Assembly (NCBI RefSeq): GCF_002007115.1
Contig: NZ_MVAD01000002.1
Span: 1 to 64,000, forward strand
Direction: 5' to 3'
Source: Massilia sp. KIM
Lineage (GTDB): Bacteria > Pseudomonadota > Gammaproteobacteria > Burkholderiales > Burkholderiaceae_D
DNA: 64,000 nt
Each line of letters starts with the position of its first letter. The first letter of the stretch is position 1. A program made the position numbers and the translations under genes. Under the pieces are notes generated by a model. The model did not search any database, was not told the DNA's origin, and saw nothing but the letters and a program-made list of their open reading frames with translations. Shown in pieces: positions 1 through 7,999 of the stretch.

Positions 1-40
1 CAGAGCCGTAGCGAAAACCGCTGCGACTCGTACAAGTTAT

Positions 41-154
41 GCCTGATGACCATAGCAAGTCGGTCCCACCCCTTCCCATCCCGAACAGGACCGTGAAACG
101 ACTTTGCGCCGATGATAGTGCTGCAACCAGTGTGAAAGTAGGTTATCGTCAGGC
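41..154 (+). rRNA. rrf: 5S ribosomal RNA
   Basis: The stretch begins GCCTGATGACCATAGCAAGT and ends GGTTATCGTCAGGC, so the termini pair as expected for 5S helix I. The interior carries the typical CCCATCCCGAAC block of loop B/C. Length (about 114 nt) is normal. The 40 bases to its left would be the 23S-5S spacer of an rrn operon outside the window. An intrinsic terminator follows. Confidence 0.97.
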
Positions 155-168
155 TAGTTATAAGAAAA

Positions 169-204
169 AGCCCGCTCAGTGATCTGAGCGGGCTCTTTGC
201 TTTG
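169..204 (+). terminator. Intrinsic terminator of the rRNA operon
   Basis: A 10-bp perfect stem (AGCCCGCTCA / TGAGCGGGCT) with a 6-nt loop at 169-194 is followed by a T-rich tract. It lies 15 nt after the 5S rRNA and marks the end of the rrn operon. Confidence 0.9.
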
Positions 205-238
205 TGCGGCCGGAACGCAATGTGCGGCCCGGGCGCCA

Positions 239-1123
239 TCAACGCTTCTTGAGATAGCCCCGCAGCCCGTGGGTCAGCACTAGCGGAAAGACGCTCGCGT
301 GATCTTCGCCCTGGAATACGCTGAGCCGCGTCGACAAGCCGCGGTATTTCCGTGCCCTGAGGTTCGCATCGAACTCGCGCAGGTCGGCCACCATATCGGC
401 CGTCTCTTCCGCGCGTGAACGCTTCTCTCCAGGCGCCAGGGTCTCCAGGCCGCCGATCCCGAAGAAGACCGAGGCCGGCATATCGCGCCGCCGCTGCGCA
501 TACTCCTTCTCGCGATCGAACAGCACTCCACCGTCGAACCAGAGCGAGGGACTGCCCAGAATGTAGTGCTCGAAGGTCTCCGGACGGCTCAGCAGGAGTT
601 GCAGCCCCAACAGGCTTCCGTACGAATGACCGACAAAGATCTTGCGCCGCATGTCGGCGCGGTAGGTCGATGCGATCAAGGGGAAGACCTCGGCCGCGAT
701 GAACCGCCCGTAGGCATCGGCTTCTCCGAAGGCCACCGGACGCCCCCGCATGTCGGACTTATAGTCGTTCACGCGGGGCACGCTCGGCGTATAGTCGCGA
801 CGCCGGCTGTAGACACCGGTATCGCCCTTGGCGTACGACAGCCCGACGACGATCGCCTCCTCGAACCCGGCGTGCTTCGTCAGCCGCTGCGCGATGCTTC
901 GCGCAATCGGAAAGCCGTAATTGGCATCGGTGACGAAGAGCACCGGGTAGCGTCGGTCCGAGACGCCATAAGATTCCGGAAGAGCGACATAGACTTCGTA
1001 GTCCCGCTTAAGCTCCCGTGCATGCACGGCGCGCACCTCCGTGCCCTCGAGCACATAGGGCGTCGCCGCTCCAGCGCAGCCGGCCAGGCCGCACACCAGG
1101 GCCAGCATGGCGATGCGCTTCAC
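239..1123 (-). CDS. Secreted alpha/beta-hydrolase, putative esterase (COG2819, IroE/BesA-like)
   Basis: A 294-aa product. The chosen start is GTG at 1123, preceded by GAGGAGG at a good distance and overlapping the stop of the metallo-beta-lactamase gene as GTGA, which implies translational coupling. The N-terminus (KRIAMLALVCGLAGCAG) is a lipoprotein signal with a lipobox Cys, so the protein probably sits in the periplasm or on a membrane. The nucleophile elbow is GHSYGS, followed by a C-terminal GEDHASV that could supply the histidine. The family includes ferri-siderophore and acyl esterases, and the substrate cannot be read from the sequence. Pairing with a beta-lactamase is unusual. Confidence 0.85.
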   Translation of the reverse strand: MKRIAMLALVCGLAGCAGAATPYVLEGTEVRAVHARELKRDYEVYVALPESYGVSDRRYPVLFVTDANYGFPIARSIAQRLTKHAGFEEAIVVGLSYAKGDTGVYSRRRDYTPSVPRVNDYKSDMRGRPVAFGEADAYGRFIAAEVFPLIASTYRADMRRKIFVGHSYGSLLGLQLLLSRPETFEHYILGSPSLWFDGGVLFDREKEYAQRRRDMPASVFFGIGGLETLAPGEKRSRAEETADMVADLREFDANLRARKYRGLSTRLSVFQGEDHASVFPLVLTHGLRGYLKKR

Positions 1124-1983
1124 GGCTGCGCCTCCTCGGCCCGCAATGTCCGGGCCAGTCGTTCCCGCCCTTTCGCGGCATAGTTCGTGCACGCCTGGCG
1201 ATCGATGAAGGCCGCATTGCCCAGGCGCGCCTGCTCGGCCTTGCGCTCCCACAGGCTGCTGGCCTCGGGATGCCCTGTCACCAGAATGTCGCAGGGGAGC
1301 GCTGCCACGATGCCGATCGACTTCTGCAGATCCGCCACCGCGTCCGGATAGCCGGGATTCCTGCTGAAGCGCCGGCCATCGGCGGCGATTCCGTTCAGGC
1401 TGTCGGCGAACACCAGGCTCGCCGTGCGCCCGCCTTCCGTCGATTGCCAGGTCCAGCTGGTCGAACCCTTTGCATGCCCCGGCGTAAAGCGCGCCGTGAC
1501 GGCCAGCGGCCCAAGCTTGATCACTTCGCCGTCCACCACCGCACGGGTCTTGCGAATCGGCGTCATGGGATCGAGGGAGGGGAACTGCGGATCGCCCTGG
1601 TCTGGCTGTCCGCTGCCGACGACTCTCACGTTCTCCGGGCTGCCCAGCACCGTGGCGCCACTCAATTTCTGCAGCTCGGCGATACCGCCCGCATGGTCGA
1701 AGTGCTCATGCGTGTTGAGGATGTAGCGGATGTCCTCGACCTTGAAGCCCAGCTTGCGGACGTGCTCCGCGATCTGCTTGCCGGAGCCTGTCGGTCCGCC
1801 GTCGATCAGGATATGACCTGCGGGGGAAGTGATCAGCACGGAGGAAATGCCGCGCGTGCCCACGTACCAGCTATTGCCGTACAGGGCGAAGGGTTCCTGG
1901 GGAGCGCTCCAGTCGTTGGCGTCGGCGGCGGCGCTGGCGGCGCCGAGCGCGATGGCGACGGCGAGACGGGTGATGTCGTTCAT
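1120..1983 (-). CDS. Subclass B3 metallo-beta-lactamase
   Basis: A 287-aa protein with a signal peptide (AVAIALGAASAAADA), so periplasmic. It has every B3 zinc ligand: HEHFDH (H92, H94, D96, H97), TPGHAKGST (H170) and VTGHPE (H238), plus the B3 hallmark segment YGNSWYVGTRGISSVL-ITSPAGHILIDGG. B3 enzymes hydrolyse beta-lactams, often including carbapenems, using two zinc ions. The ATG at 1983 is preferred because it directly begins a signal peptide. An upstream in-frame start at 2025 would add a non-signal extension. It is co-transcribed with the esterase through a 4-nt overlap. No regulator such as AmpR is adjacent. A non-lactam substrate is possible. Confidence 0.9.
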   Translation of the reverse strand: MNDITRLAVAIALGAASAAADANDWSAPQEPFALYGNSWYVGTRGISSVLITSPAGHILIDGGPTGSGKQIAEHVRKLGFKVEDIRYILNTHEHFDHAGGIAELQKLSGATVLGSPENVRVVGSGQPDQGDPQFPSLDPMTPIRKTRAVVDGEVIKLGPLAVTARFTPGHAKGSTSWTWQSTEGGRTASLVFADSLNGIAADGRRFSRNPGYPDAVADLQKSIGIVAALPCDILVTGHPEASSLWERKAEQARLGNAAFIDRQACTNYAAKGRERLARTLRAEEAQP

Positions 1984-2131
1984 GATGGATGGTCGTCCTG
2001 AAGTTGAGACAGGACGATTCTGCAACCCCTCGCGCGGCGCCGATGCAGCCGGGGGACGAAACCCCGGTTCGGCGTGACGAAGACGCCCTCCCTGAAGGAT
2101 TGGCCCATGTAGCCGCTGCTATACTTTTCCG

Positions 2132-3247
2132 ATGAATCCACGCGTCGACATCGCATCCACGGCCCGTCCACTTCCCGCCGTGGCGCACACCGTGGCCTGG
2201 ACAGTGCTGCTGTGGGCCGCCATCAGCGCCCTGGGCGCCCTGCAGACCTACAGCGACAACCTGCGCGTGGGCATCGACAGCCACTATCCGGCGCTGCTCG
2301 TGACCTGGTTCGTCGAATACGCCGCGCCGCTGATCGTCCTCAGCGCCGGCCTGCACCTGGCACTGGTGCGCTGGCCCGGCCTGATCGCCCGTCCGCGCCA
2401 CGTCCTCCTCCTCTTCATCGCCCTCGTCCTGGTCTTCCAGCCGGCGCAATGGACTTACATGGCCTGGCTGCGCGGCTACCTCGCCATCGACAGCCTGGAA
2501 GACGTGCGCCAGTTGCTGCTCAAGATGCTGCTGGTCGGCTGGTTCTCGACCACCGGCACCTTCGCCGCGATCCTCGCCATCCATTACTGGCGCCAGGGCA
2601 GGGAGCGCGAGCTGGCCTGGCAGCGCAGCCAGACCGACATGCTCAACCTGCGCCTGGCTTTGGAAGAGCAGCGCATGCTCGCCCTGCGCGCCCAGTTCGA
2701 GCCGCACTTCCTGTTCAATGCCTTGAACGCGATCAGCGCCCTGGTGCGCGACGGCGACCGGCCGCTGGCCCTGGCGGGCATCGGCCGCCTGAGCGACCTG
2801 TTGCGCTACGCCCTCAGCGCCAGCATGCGCAATACCGTCACCCTGGCCGCCGAGCTCCAGTTCGTGCGCGACTACCTCGACCTGCAGCGCCTGCGCTACG
2901 GCGACCGCCTGCAGGTGAGAATCGAAGGCGAAGGCGGCTACCTGTACGACACAGCGTGTCCGCCCCTGCTGCTGCAACCGCTGATCGAAAACGCCTTGCG
3001 CCACGACCTCGATTGCCGCGCAGGCCCAAGCGACATCCTCTTGTCCTTTGCCCAGGAAGGCGACACGGTCGTGGTGCGCGTCACCAACCCGGTCGGCCTG
3101 CATGCCAGCCCCAATCCTGGCGCGGGGCTGGGCCTGGCCAACACGCGCGAGCGGCTGCGCCTGACGAGCCCCGGCGCCAGCCTTGCCGCCGGCCGCGAGG
3201 GCGAGCGCTTCGTCGCTGAGGTGCGCCTGCCCATGGAGGCGGAGTAG
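2132..3247 (+). CDS. LytS/YehU-type membrane sensor histidine kinase
   Basis: A 371-aa protein. Residues ~20-160 contain about four membrane segments. A short coiled coil follows, and then the His_kinase (PF06580) signature FEPHFLFNALNAIS, whose first His is the phospho-acceptor. The C-terminal HATPase has LLLQPLIENALRH (N box) and GAGLGLANTRERL (G box). This family signals to LytTR-type regulators. The stop is 3 nt from the start of exactly such a regulator, so the pair is one operon. The signal is unknown because there is no recognisable periplasmic sensor domain. Confidence 0.93.
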   Translation: MNPRVDIASTARPLPAVAHTVAWTVLLWAAISALGALQTYSDNLRVGIDSHYPALLVTWFVEYAAPLIVLSAGLHLALVRWPGLIARPRHVLLLFIALVLVFQPAQWTYMAWLRGYLAIDSLEDVRQLLLKMLLVGWFSTTGTFAAILAIHYWRQGRERELAWQRSQTDMLNLRLALEEQRMLALRAQFEPHFLFNALNAISALVRDGDRPLALAGIGRLSDLLRYALSASMRNTVTLAAELQFVRDYLDLQRLRYGDRLQVRIEGEGGYLYDTACPPLLLQPLIENALRHDLDCRAGPSDILLSFAQEGDTVVVRVTNPVGLHASPNPGAGLGLANTRERLRLTSPGASLAAGREGERFVAEVRLPMEAE

Positions 3248-3250
3248 GCC

Positions 3251-3997
3251 ATGACGGTGCGCTACCTGATCGTCGACGACGAGGCTCCCGGCAGGACCAA
3301 CCTGCGCCTCGCGCTGGCCGAGCATCCCCACTGGCAGCTGGTGGCGGAATGCGAGAGCACGGCCAGCGCGCGCGCCGTGCTGGCGCAGCGCGAGGCCGAC
3401 GTGATCTTCCTCGACATCCAGATGCCGGGCGAATCGGGCCTGGTCCTGGCGCGCGAGATCAGCCGCCTGCGCGAGCCGCCGTTGATCGTGTTCGTCACCG
3501 CCTACAGCGAGCACGCGGTCGACGCGTTTGAAGTGCATGCGCTGGACTACCTGCTCAAGCCCCTGAGCGACGCCCGCCTGGCGCAGACGGTCGAGCGCAT
3601 CGGGGCGATGCTGGCACAGCGCCAGCGCGAAGCCTATGGGGCGGCCCTGCGCGATTACGTCGGCGCCGCCCAGCCGGTGGAGCGCATCAGCGTGCGTTCC
3701 GTGGGCCGCATCGAGCAGGTGCGCGTCGGCGACATCCTGTGGATCGAATCGGCGGGCAACTACGTCGAGCTGCACCTGGCGGGGCGCAGCGTCCTGCACC
3801 GCATCGCCCTGAACCGCTTCGAAGCCATGCTGCCCCCCGGCGACTTCCTGCGCGTCCACCGTGGCGCCATCGTCAGGACCAGCCAGATCGGCAGCGTGGC
3901 CGTAACCGGCGACGGCACCTACCAGCTCACCCTGCGCTGCGGCGCGACGGTGGCCGTCAGCGAGCGCTACCTGACCGCGCTGAAGGCGGCGATGTAA
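3251..3997 (+). CDS. LytTR-family DNA-binding response regulator
   Basis: A 248-aa protein. The N-terminal receiver domain has acidic residues VDDE, phospho-acceptor Asp in FLDIQMPG and Lys in LKPLSD. The C-terminal LytTR domain (about 145-245) carries the typical ILWIESAGNYVELHL and FLRVHRGAIVR motifs. The gene sits 3 nt after its cognate kinase. LytTR regulators bind paired direct repeats upstream of target genes, and no obvious target is adjacent because the next gene is convergent. Confidence 0.93.
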   Translation: MTVRYLIVDDEAPGRTNLRLALAEHPHWQLVAECESTASARAVLAQREADVIFLDIQMPGESGLVLAREISRLREPPLIVFVTAYSEHAVDAFEVHALDYLLKPLSDARLAQTVERIGAMLAQRQREAYGAALRDYVGAAQPVERISVRSVGRIEQVRVGDILWIESAGNYVELHLAGRSVLHRIALNRFEAMLPPGDFLRVHRGAIVRTSQIGSVAVTGDGTYQLTLRCGATVAVSERYLTALKAAM

Positions 3998-4003
3998 GGT
4001 CCG

Positions 4004-4876
4004 TCAGGCCTGGCCAGCGATGCGCTCCAGCGCGTCCAGCGCTTCCGCGTCCAGCGTCAGCTCAACCGCCTGCAGGTTCTCGCGCAGGTGCTCCACCGAC
4101 GAAGTCCCGGGAATCAGCAGGATGTTCGGCGAGCGCTGGATCAGCCAGGCGATCGCCACCTGCATCGGTGTCGCTTCCAGCCGGGCCGCAACCCCCGACA
4201 GCACTTCCGACTGCAGCGGATTGAAGCCGCCCAAGGGAAGGAACGGAACGTAGGGAAGGCCGGCAGCGGCCAAGGTGTCGATCAGCGGATCATCATGGCG
4301 GTGCACCAGGTTGTACATGTTCTGAACGCAGGCGATCGGCAGGATGCGCTGCGCTTCCTCGACCTGGCGCGCGGTCACATTGCTCAGCCCCACGTGGCGG
4401 ATCAGGCCTCGCTCGCGCAATTCGGCGAGCGCCGTGAGCTGTTCCTCGATCGAGCCTTCCGCCGGCTTGAACACGTCGAGCATGCTGCGGAAGTTGACCA
4501 CTTCCAGCGAATCCAGCCTGAGGTTGCGCAGGTTGTCGTGCACCGCCCGCTCCAGCTCCGCCCCCGACATCGCCGGCAGCCAGGCGCCCTGCGCGTTGCG
4601 CCGCGCGCCGATCTTGGTGACGATCAGCAGTTCGTCCGGGTAGGGGTGCAGGGCCTCGCGGATCAGCTGGTTGGTGACGTGGGGACCGTAGAAGTCCGAG
4701 GTGTCGATGTGATCCACGCCCAGCGCGACCGCCTCGCGCAGCACGGCGCGCGCCGCTTCCGGGTTCCTGGGCGGTCCGAAGACCCCTGGGCCGGCCAATT
4801 GCATGGCGCCGTAGCCGATGCGGCGCACGAGGCGCCCGCCGAGTTGATATTTGCCTGCCTTGTCGATGTTTGCCAT
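4004..4876 (-). CDS. Aldo/keto reductase family oxidoreductase
   Basis: A 290-aa TIM-barrel reductase. It has GYGAMQLAGPGVFG at the N-terminus, the catalytic Asp/Tyr segment DHIDTSDFYG, Lys in VTKIGARR, and the C-terminal NADPH-binding region IPGTSSVEHLRENL. The start at 4876 is supported by AAGGAGA 6-7 nt upstream. It is divergent from the LysR regulator at 4995 across 118 nt, a common arrangement in which the LysR protein controls the reductase. Substrate is unknown. Confidence 0.92.
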   Translation of the reverse strand: MANIDKAGKYQLGGRLVRRIGYGAMQLAGPGVFGPPRNPEAARAVLREAVALGVDHIDTSDFYGPHVTNQLIREALHPYPDELLIVTKIGARRNAQGAWLPAMSGAELERAVHDNLRNLRLDSLEVVNFRSMLDVFKPAEGSIEEQLTALAELRERGLIRHVGLSNVTARQVEEAQRILPIACVQNMYNLVHRHDDPLIDTLAAAGLPYVPFLPLGGFNPLQSEVLSGVAARLEATPMQVAIAWLIQRSPNILLIPGTSSVEHLRENLQAVELTLDAEALDALERIAGQA

Positions 4877-4994
4877 GATGTTTCTCCTTGTTGAACAGTG
4901 AGCTCATGATCGGCCGGCACGGGGCGTAAGACAATCCGGTATAGTTCGGACGGGTTGTACGTTTTCCCGAACAATTCATCGGAGGCTCATCAGC

Positions 4995-5924
4995 ATGAAA
5001 GTCGATCTCGGCGATCTGTCCGCCTTCGTCGCCGTCGCGCGGGCAGGTGGCTTCAGGGAAGCGGCGCGCGTGACGAACGGCAGTGCCTCGGGACTGAGTG
5101 ACGCCGTCCGCCGCCTCGAAACGCGGCTCGGCGTCCGCCTGCTCAACCGCACCACACGCAGCGTCGTGCCGACCGAGGCTGGGAGCAGCCTTCTGGCCCG
5201 GCTCGATCCTGTGCTCTCGGAGGTCGACAGCGCCCTTGACGTCGTGAATGGCTTTCGCGACACCCCGACCGGGACGCTCCGCCTGAACGTCCCGATGAGC
5301 GCCGCCAAGCTGGTGCTTCCGAGGATTCTGCCGCCCTTTTTTGCCGCCTATCCGGAAATACGTGTCGAAGTGGTGGGCGAGGAGAGCTTCGTCGACGTCC
5401 TGGCCGCAGGTTGCGACGCCGGCATCCGCTACGACGAGCGCCTCGAACAGGACATGATCGCGGTGCCCATCGGACCACGATCGCAACGCCTTGCCGCCGC
5501 CGCGTCGCCCGCCTATCTGGCGCGCCACGGCAGGCCCCGGCATCCGCGCGAGCTGCTCGGCCACGCCTGCCTGAAGGCGCGCTTCGCGAGCGGCAAGCCG
5601 ATCGACTGGTTCTTCGAGCGCGAGGGTGAGACCGTCACCATCGAGCCTTCCGGCCCCCTCCAGGTGCAGGTCGGGAGCGCACTCGACCTGATGATCGATT
5701 GCGCCGCCGGCGGCGCCGGCATCGTCTTCCTATTCGAGGACTGGCTGCGCCCCTACATGGCGCGCGGCCAGCTCGAACCGGTGCTGGAAGAGTGGTGGCC
5801 CAGCTTTTCCGGTCCTTTCCTGTACTACCCCGGACGCCGGCTGCTTCCTGCCCCGCTGCGGGCCTTCGTCGATTTCATCAAGAACAACCCCTGGCCGGAA
5901 GCGGCGCCCGCAGCAGGCGCGTAA
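4995..5924 (+). CDS. LysR-family transcriptional regulator
   Basis: A 309-aa protein with an N-terminal winged helix-turn-helix (DLSAFVAVARAGGFREAARVTNGSASGLSDAVRRLETRLGVRLLNRTTRSV, split across residues 4-56) and a periplasmic-binding-protein-like effector domain (about 90-300). It is divergent from the aldo/keto reductase, its likely target. LysR proteins of this subgroup often respond to aromatic or aldehyde compounds, but the ligand here is unknown. Confidence 0.92.
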   Translation: MKVDLGDLSAFVAVARAGGFREAARVTNGSASGLSDAVRRLETRLGVRLLNRTTRSVVPTEAGSSLLARLDPVLSEVDSALDVVNGFRDTPTGTLRLNVPMSAAKLVLPRILPPFFAAYPEIRVEVVGEESFVDVLAAGCDAGIRYDERLEQDMIAVPIGPRSQRLAAAASPAYLARHGRPRHPRELLGHACLKARFASGKPIDWFFEREGETVTIEPSGPLQVQVGSALDLMIDCAAGGAGIVFLFEDWLRPYMARGQLEPVLEEWWPSFSGPFLYYPGRRLLPAPLRAFVDFIKNNPWPEAAPAAGA

Positions 5925-5933
5925 AGACCGCTT

Positions 5934-5945
5934 TACAATAGCCCG
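5934..5945 (+). promoter_or_regulatory. -10 box abutting the response-regulator start
   Basis: TACAAT lies at 5934-5939, and the ATG of the next gene begins only 6 nt later with no Shine-Dalgarno sequence between. If this -10 is used, transcription would start on or next to the initiation codon and give a leaderless mRNA. Read-through from the LysR gene is an alternative. Confidence 0.45.
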
Positions 5946-6635
5946 ATGCGCATCCTGATCGTTGAAGACCACCCCGACATCCTGGCCAATCTCTACGGCT
6001 TCTTCGAGCCCAAGGGCCACGTCCTCGATTCCGCCCGCAATGGCTATGGCGGCCTGGCCCTGGCGTCGGAAAACGACTATGACGTCATCATCCTGGACGT
6101 CATGCTCCCCGGCCTGAACGGCCTGGAGCTGTGCCACAAGCTGCGCAACGAGCTCGGAAAGCACACGCCGGTCCTGATGCTCACCGCGCGCGACAGCCTG
6201 CCGGACAAGGTGGCCGGCTTCGACAGCGGCGCCGACGATTACCTGGTCAAGCCCTTCTCGCTGGTCGAGCTGGAGGTGCGCCTGAAAGCCCTGGTGCGCC
6301 GCTCCGCCGGCGCGCACGGCGCCAGCAGCACCCTGCGCTTCGGTGAACTCAGCTACGACCCCGAGACCCAGGAGGCATCGCGCGCCGGGGTGCCGGTCAC
6401 GCTCACCAAGACCGGCTACATCCTGCTGCGCACCCTGATCGCGGCCGCGCCCCGCATCGTCACCCGCGAAACCCTCGAACATGCCGTCTGGGGCGATGAC
6501 CGTCCGGACAGCGACGCCCTGCGCACCCATATTCACGCGCTGCGCCAGGCAATCGACAAACCCTTCGCCGCCCCGATGCTGCATACGGTCGCGGGCGTCG
6601 GCTACAAGCTGGTGCAGCCCGATGCGCCGCGCTGA
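5946..6635 (+). CDS. OmpR/PhoB-family response regulator (PmrA/ColR-like)
   Basis: A 229-aa protein. The receiver domain has acidic pocket EDH, phospho-acceptor Asp in ILDVMLPG, Thr in MLTARD and Lys in LVKPFS. The C-terminal winged helix ends with the canonical VAGVGYKL. It overlaps the next kinase gene by 14 nt. The arrangement regulator-kinase-phosphoethanolamine transferase-PAP2, plus a PmrA-box-like repeat before the transferase, suggests it controls lipid A modification. That role is inferred from context. Confidence 0.93.
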   Translation: MRILIVEDHPDILANLYGFFEPKGHVLDSARNGYGGLALASENDYDVIILDVMLPGLNGLELCHKLRNELGKHTPVLMLTARDSLPDKVAGFDSGADDYLVKPFSLVELEVRLKALVRRSAGAHGASSTLRFGELSYDPETQEASRAGVPVTLTKTGYILLRTLIAAAPRIVTRETLEHAVWGDDRPDSDALRTHIHALRQAIDKPFAAPMLHTVAGVGYKLVQPDAPR

Positions 6636-7884
6636 ATCCCTGAAACGGCGCATCCTCGGCGCCTTCCTGCTGTTCGGATTCGTGTCCTCGGTGTTCTTTG
6701 CCGTGATCTTTGCGGTGGCGGTGGAGGGGATCGAGGTGCACCTGGTCGACAACCGCCTGAGCGCCGCCGCGGCCTGGGCCGTGCCGCGCCAGGCCGCCGG
6801 TCTGGGCGTCGACATGCCGGCCGGCCTGCGCTTCCACCGCAATGCCGACATTCCGGCGCCGCTCAGGGGCCTGGAGGACGGCGTGCACAAGGTCGACGTC
6901 GAAGACACGCGCCTGCACGTGCTGGCCGGCCACGACGCCCTCGGCCGCTGGGTGGTGGTCGACCACGAGAGCGATTACGACAAGATCGAGGTGGTGGTGT
7001 ATTCGATGTACGCGCTCAGCTTCGGCGGCTTCCTGCTGTTCGCCGCCGTGCTCGGCCGCTTCCTCGGCAAGCGCGTCGCCAACCCGGTGCGGGCGCTGGC
7101 CGACTCGGTCGGCGCCGAGCGCCAGCCGCTGGAACTGACCGAGCGCCCCGATGAGCTGGGCGTGCTGGCGCGCGCCCTGGAAACCCATACCCGCGAGCTG
7201 CGCGCCGTGCTGGACCGCGAACGCTATTTCACGGGCGACGTCAGCCACGAGCTGCGCAGTCCGCTGACCGTGATCATGGGCGCGGCCGAGATCCTGATGG
7301 ACCCGGCCCATCCCGCCGCCGTGCGCGCCCCGGCCGAACGCATCTACCGCGCGGCGCGCGAGGCGGCCGAGTGCGTGACCGTGCTCCTGATGCTGGCGCG
7401 GGCGCCCGAGCTCAAGGCCCAGCCCCTGGTCGCCGTCGACGACATCGCCAGCGAGGAAGTGGAGCGCTACCGCCACCTGGTCGAACACAAGCCGGTGGCC
7501 ATGCGCTACCTCGAGTGCGAAGGCTTCACGGTGCAGGCCCCGCGCGAGCTGTGCGCGGCGGCGATCGGCAACCTGGTGCGCAACGCCTGCCAGTACACCG
7601 AACAAGGCGAGGTCGCGGTGACGGTGGCGCGCGGGCGCGTGGTGGTCGAAGACACCGGCCCCGGACTGCCGCCGGCGGTCCAGGCCACGCTGGGGCAGGG
7701 CGGGGCGGTGCGCTCGACAGGCTCCTCGGGCACCGGCCTGGGCCTGGCGCTGGCGCGCCGCATCTGCGACTACCTGCACGCCGGCTTCGAGTACGAAGCG
7801 CGGCCCGGCGGCGGCAGCCGATTCACCATCACCTTCCCCTCGTCCGCCGCCTCGCCCGCGGCGACGCCCGCGCTCGCCGTGTGA
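6622..7884 (+). CDS. Sensor histidine kinase (PmrB-like role inferred)
   Basis: A 420-aa protein starting at ATG 6622 (MRRAESLKRR), inside the end of the regulator gene. A longer upstream frame is only the shadow of that gene. It has two membrane segments (about 11-33 and 128-150) enclosing a ~95-residue periplasmic sensor, then the HisKA H box DVSHELRSPLT, N box GNLVRNACQY, and G boxes EDTGPGLP and GTGLGLALARRI. The periplasmic loop has no clear ExxE iron-binding motif as in Salmonella PmrB, so the signal is uncertain. Confidence 0.92.
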   Translation: MRRAESLKRRILGAFLLFGFVSSVFFAVIFAVAVEGIEVHLVDNRLSAAAAWAVPRQAAGLGVDMPAGLRFHRNADIPAPLRGLEDGVHKVDVEDTRLHVLAGHDALGRWVVVDHESDYDKIEVVVYSMYALSFGGFLLFAAVLGRFLGKRVANPVRALADSVGAERQPLELTERPDELGVLARALETHTRELRAVLDRERYFTGDVSHELRSPLTVIMGAAEILMDPAHPAAVRAPAERIYRAAREAAECVTVLLMLARAPELKAQPLVAVDDIASEEVERYRHLVEHKPVAMRYLECEGFTVQAPRELCAAAIGNLVRNACQYTEQGEVAVTVARGRVVVEDTGPGLPPAVQATLGQGGAVRSTGSSGTGLGLALARRICDYLHAGFEYEARPGGGSRFTITFPSSAASPAATPALAV

Positions 7885-7893
7885 CGCGGTCCG

Positions 7894-7910
7894 CTTAACG
7901 CTGTCTTAAC
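7894..7910 (+). promoter_or_regulatory. PmrA-box-like direct repeat upstream of the phosphoethanolamine transferase
   Basis: CTTAAC-GCTGT-CTTAAC is a perfect 11-bp-period direct repeat. It matches the PmrA/ColR-type half-site layout CTTAA(x)-N5-CTTAA(x). It lies between the kinase stop and eptA, with TTGACG at 7917-7922 as a possible -35. It is the natural site for the adjacent OmpR-type regulator. Confidence 0.65.
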
Positions 7911-7999
7911 GCGGCGTTGACGCGCCGATGACACCCCCACCGCTATCGTGAGCAGCTAAGGCAGCCGCGCCTGGCTGCCCCTCACGATGGTGGACACAG

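Noticed and set aside
1871..3859. 662-codon minus-strand open frame
   Set aside because: It is antisense to the clear LytS/LytTR pair. The composition (Gln, His, Arg, Gly rich) is typical of high-GC shadow frames.
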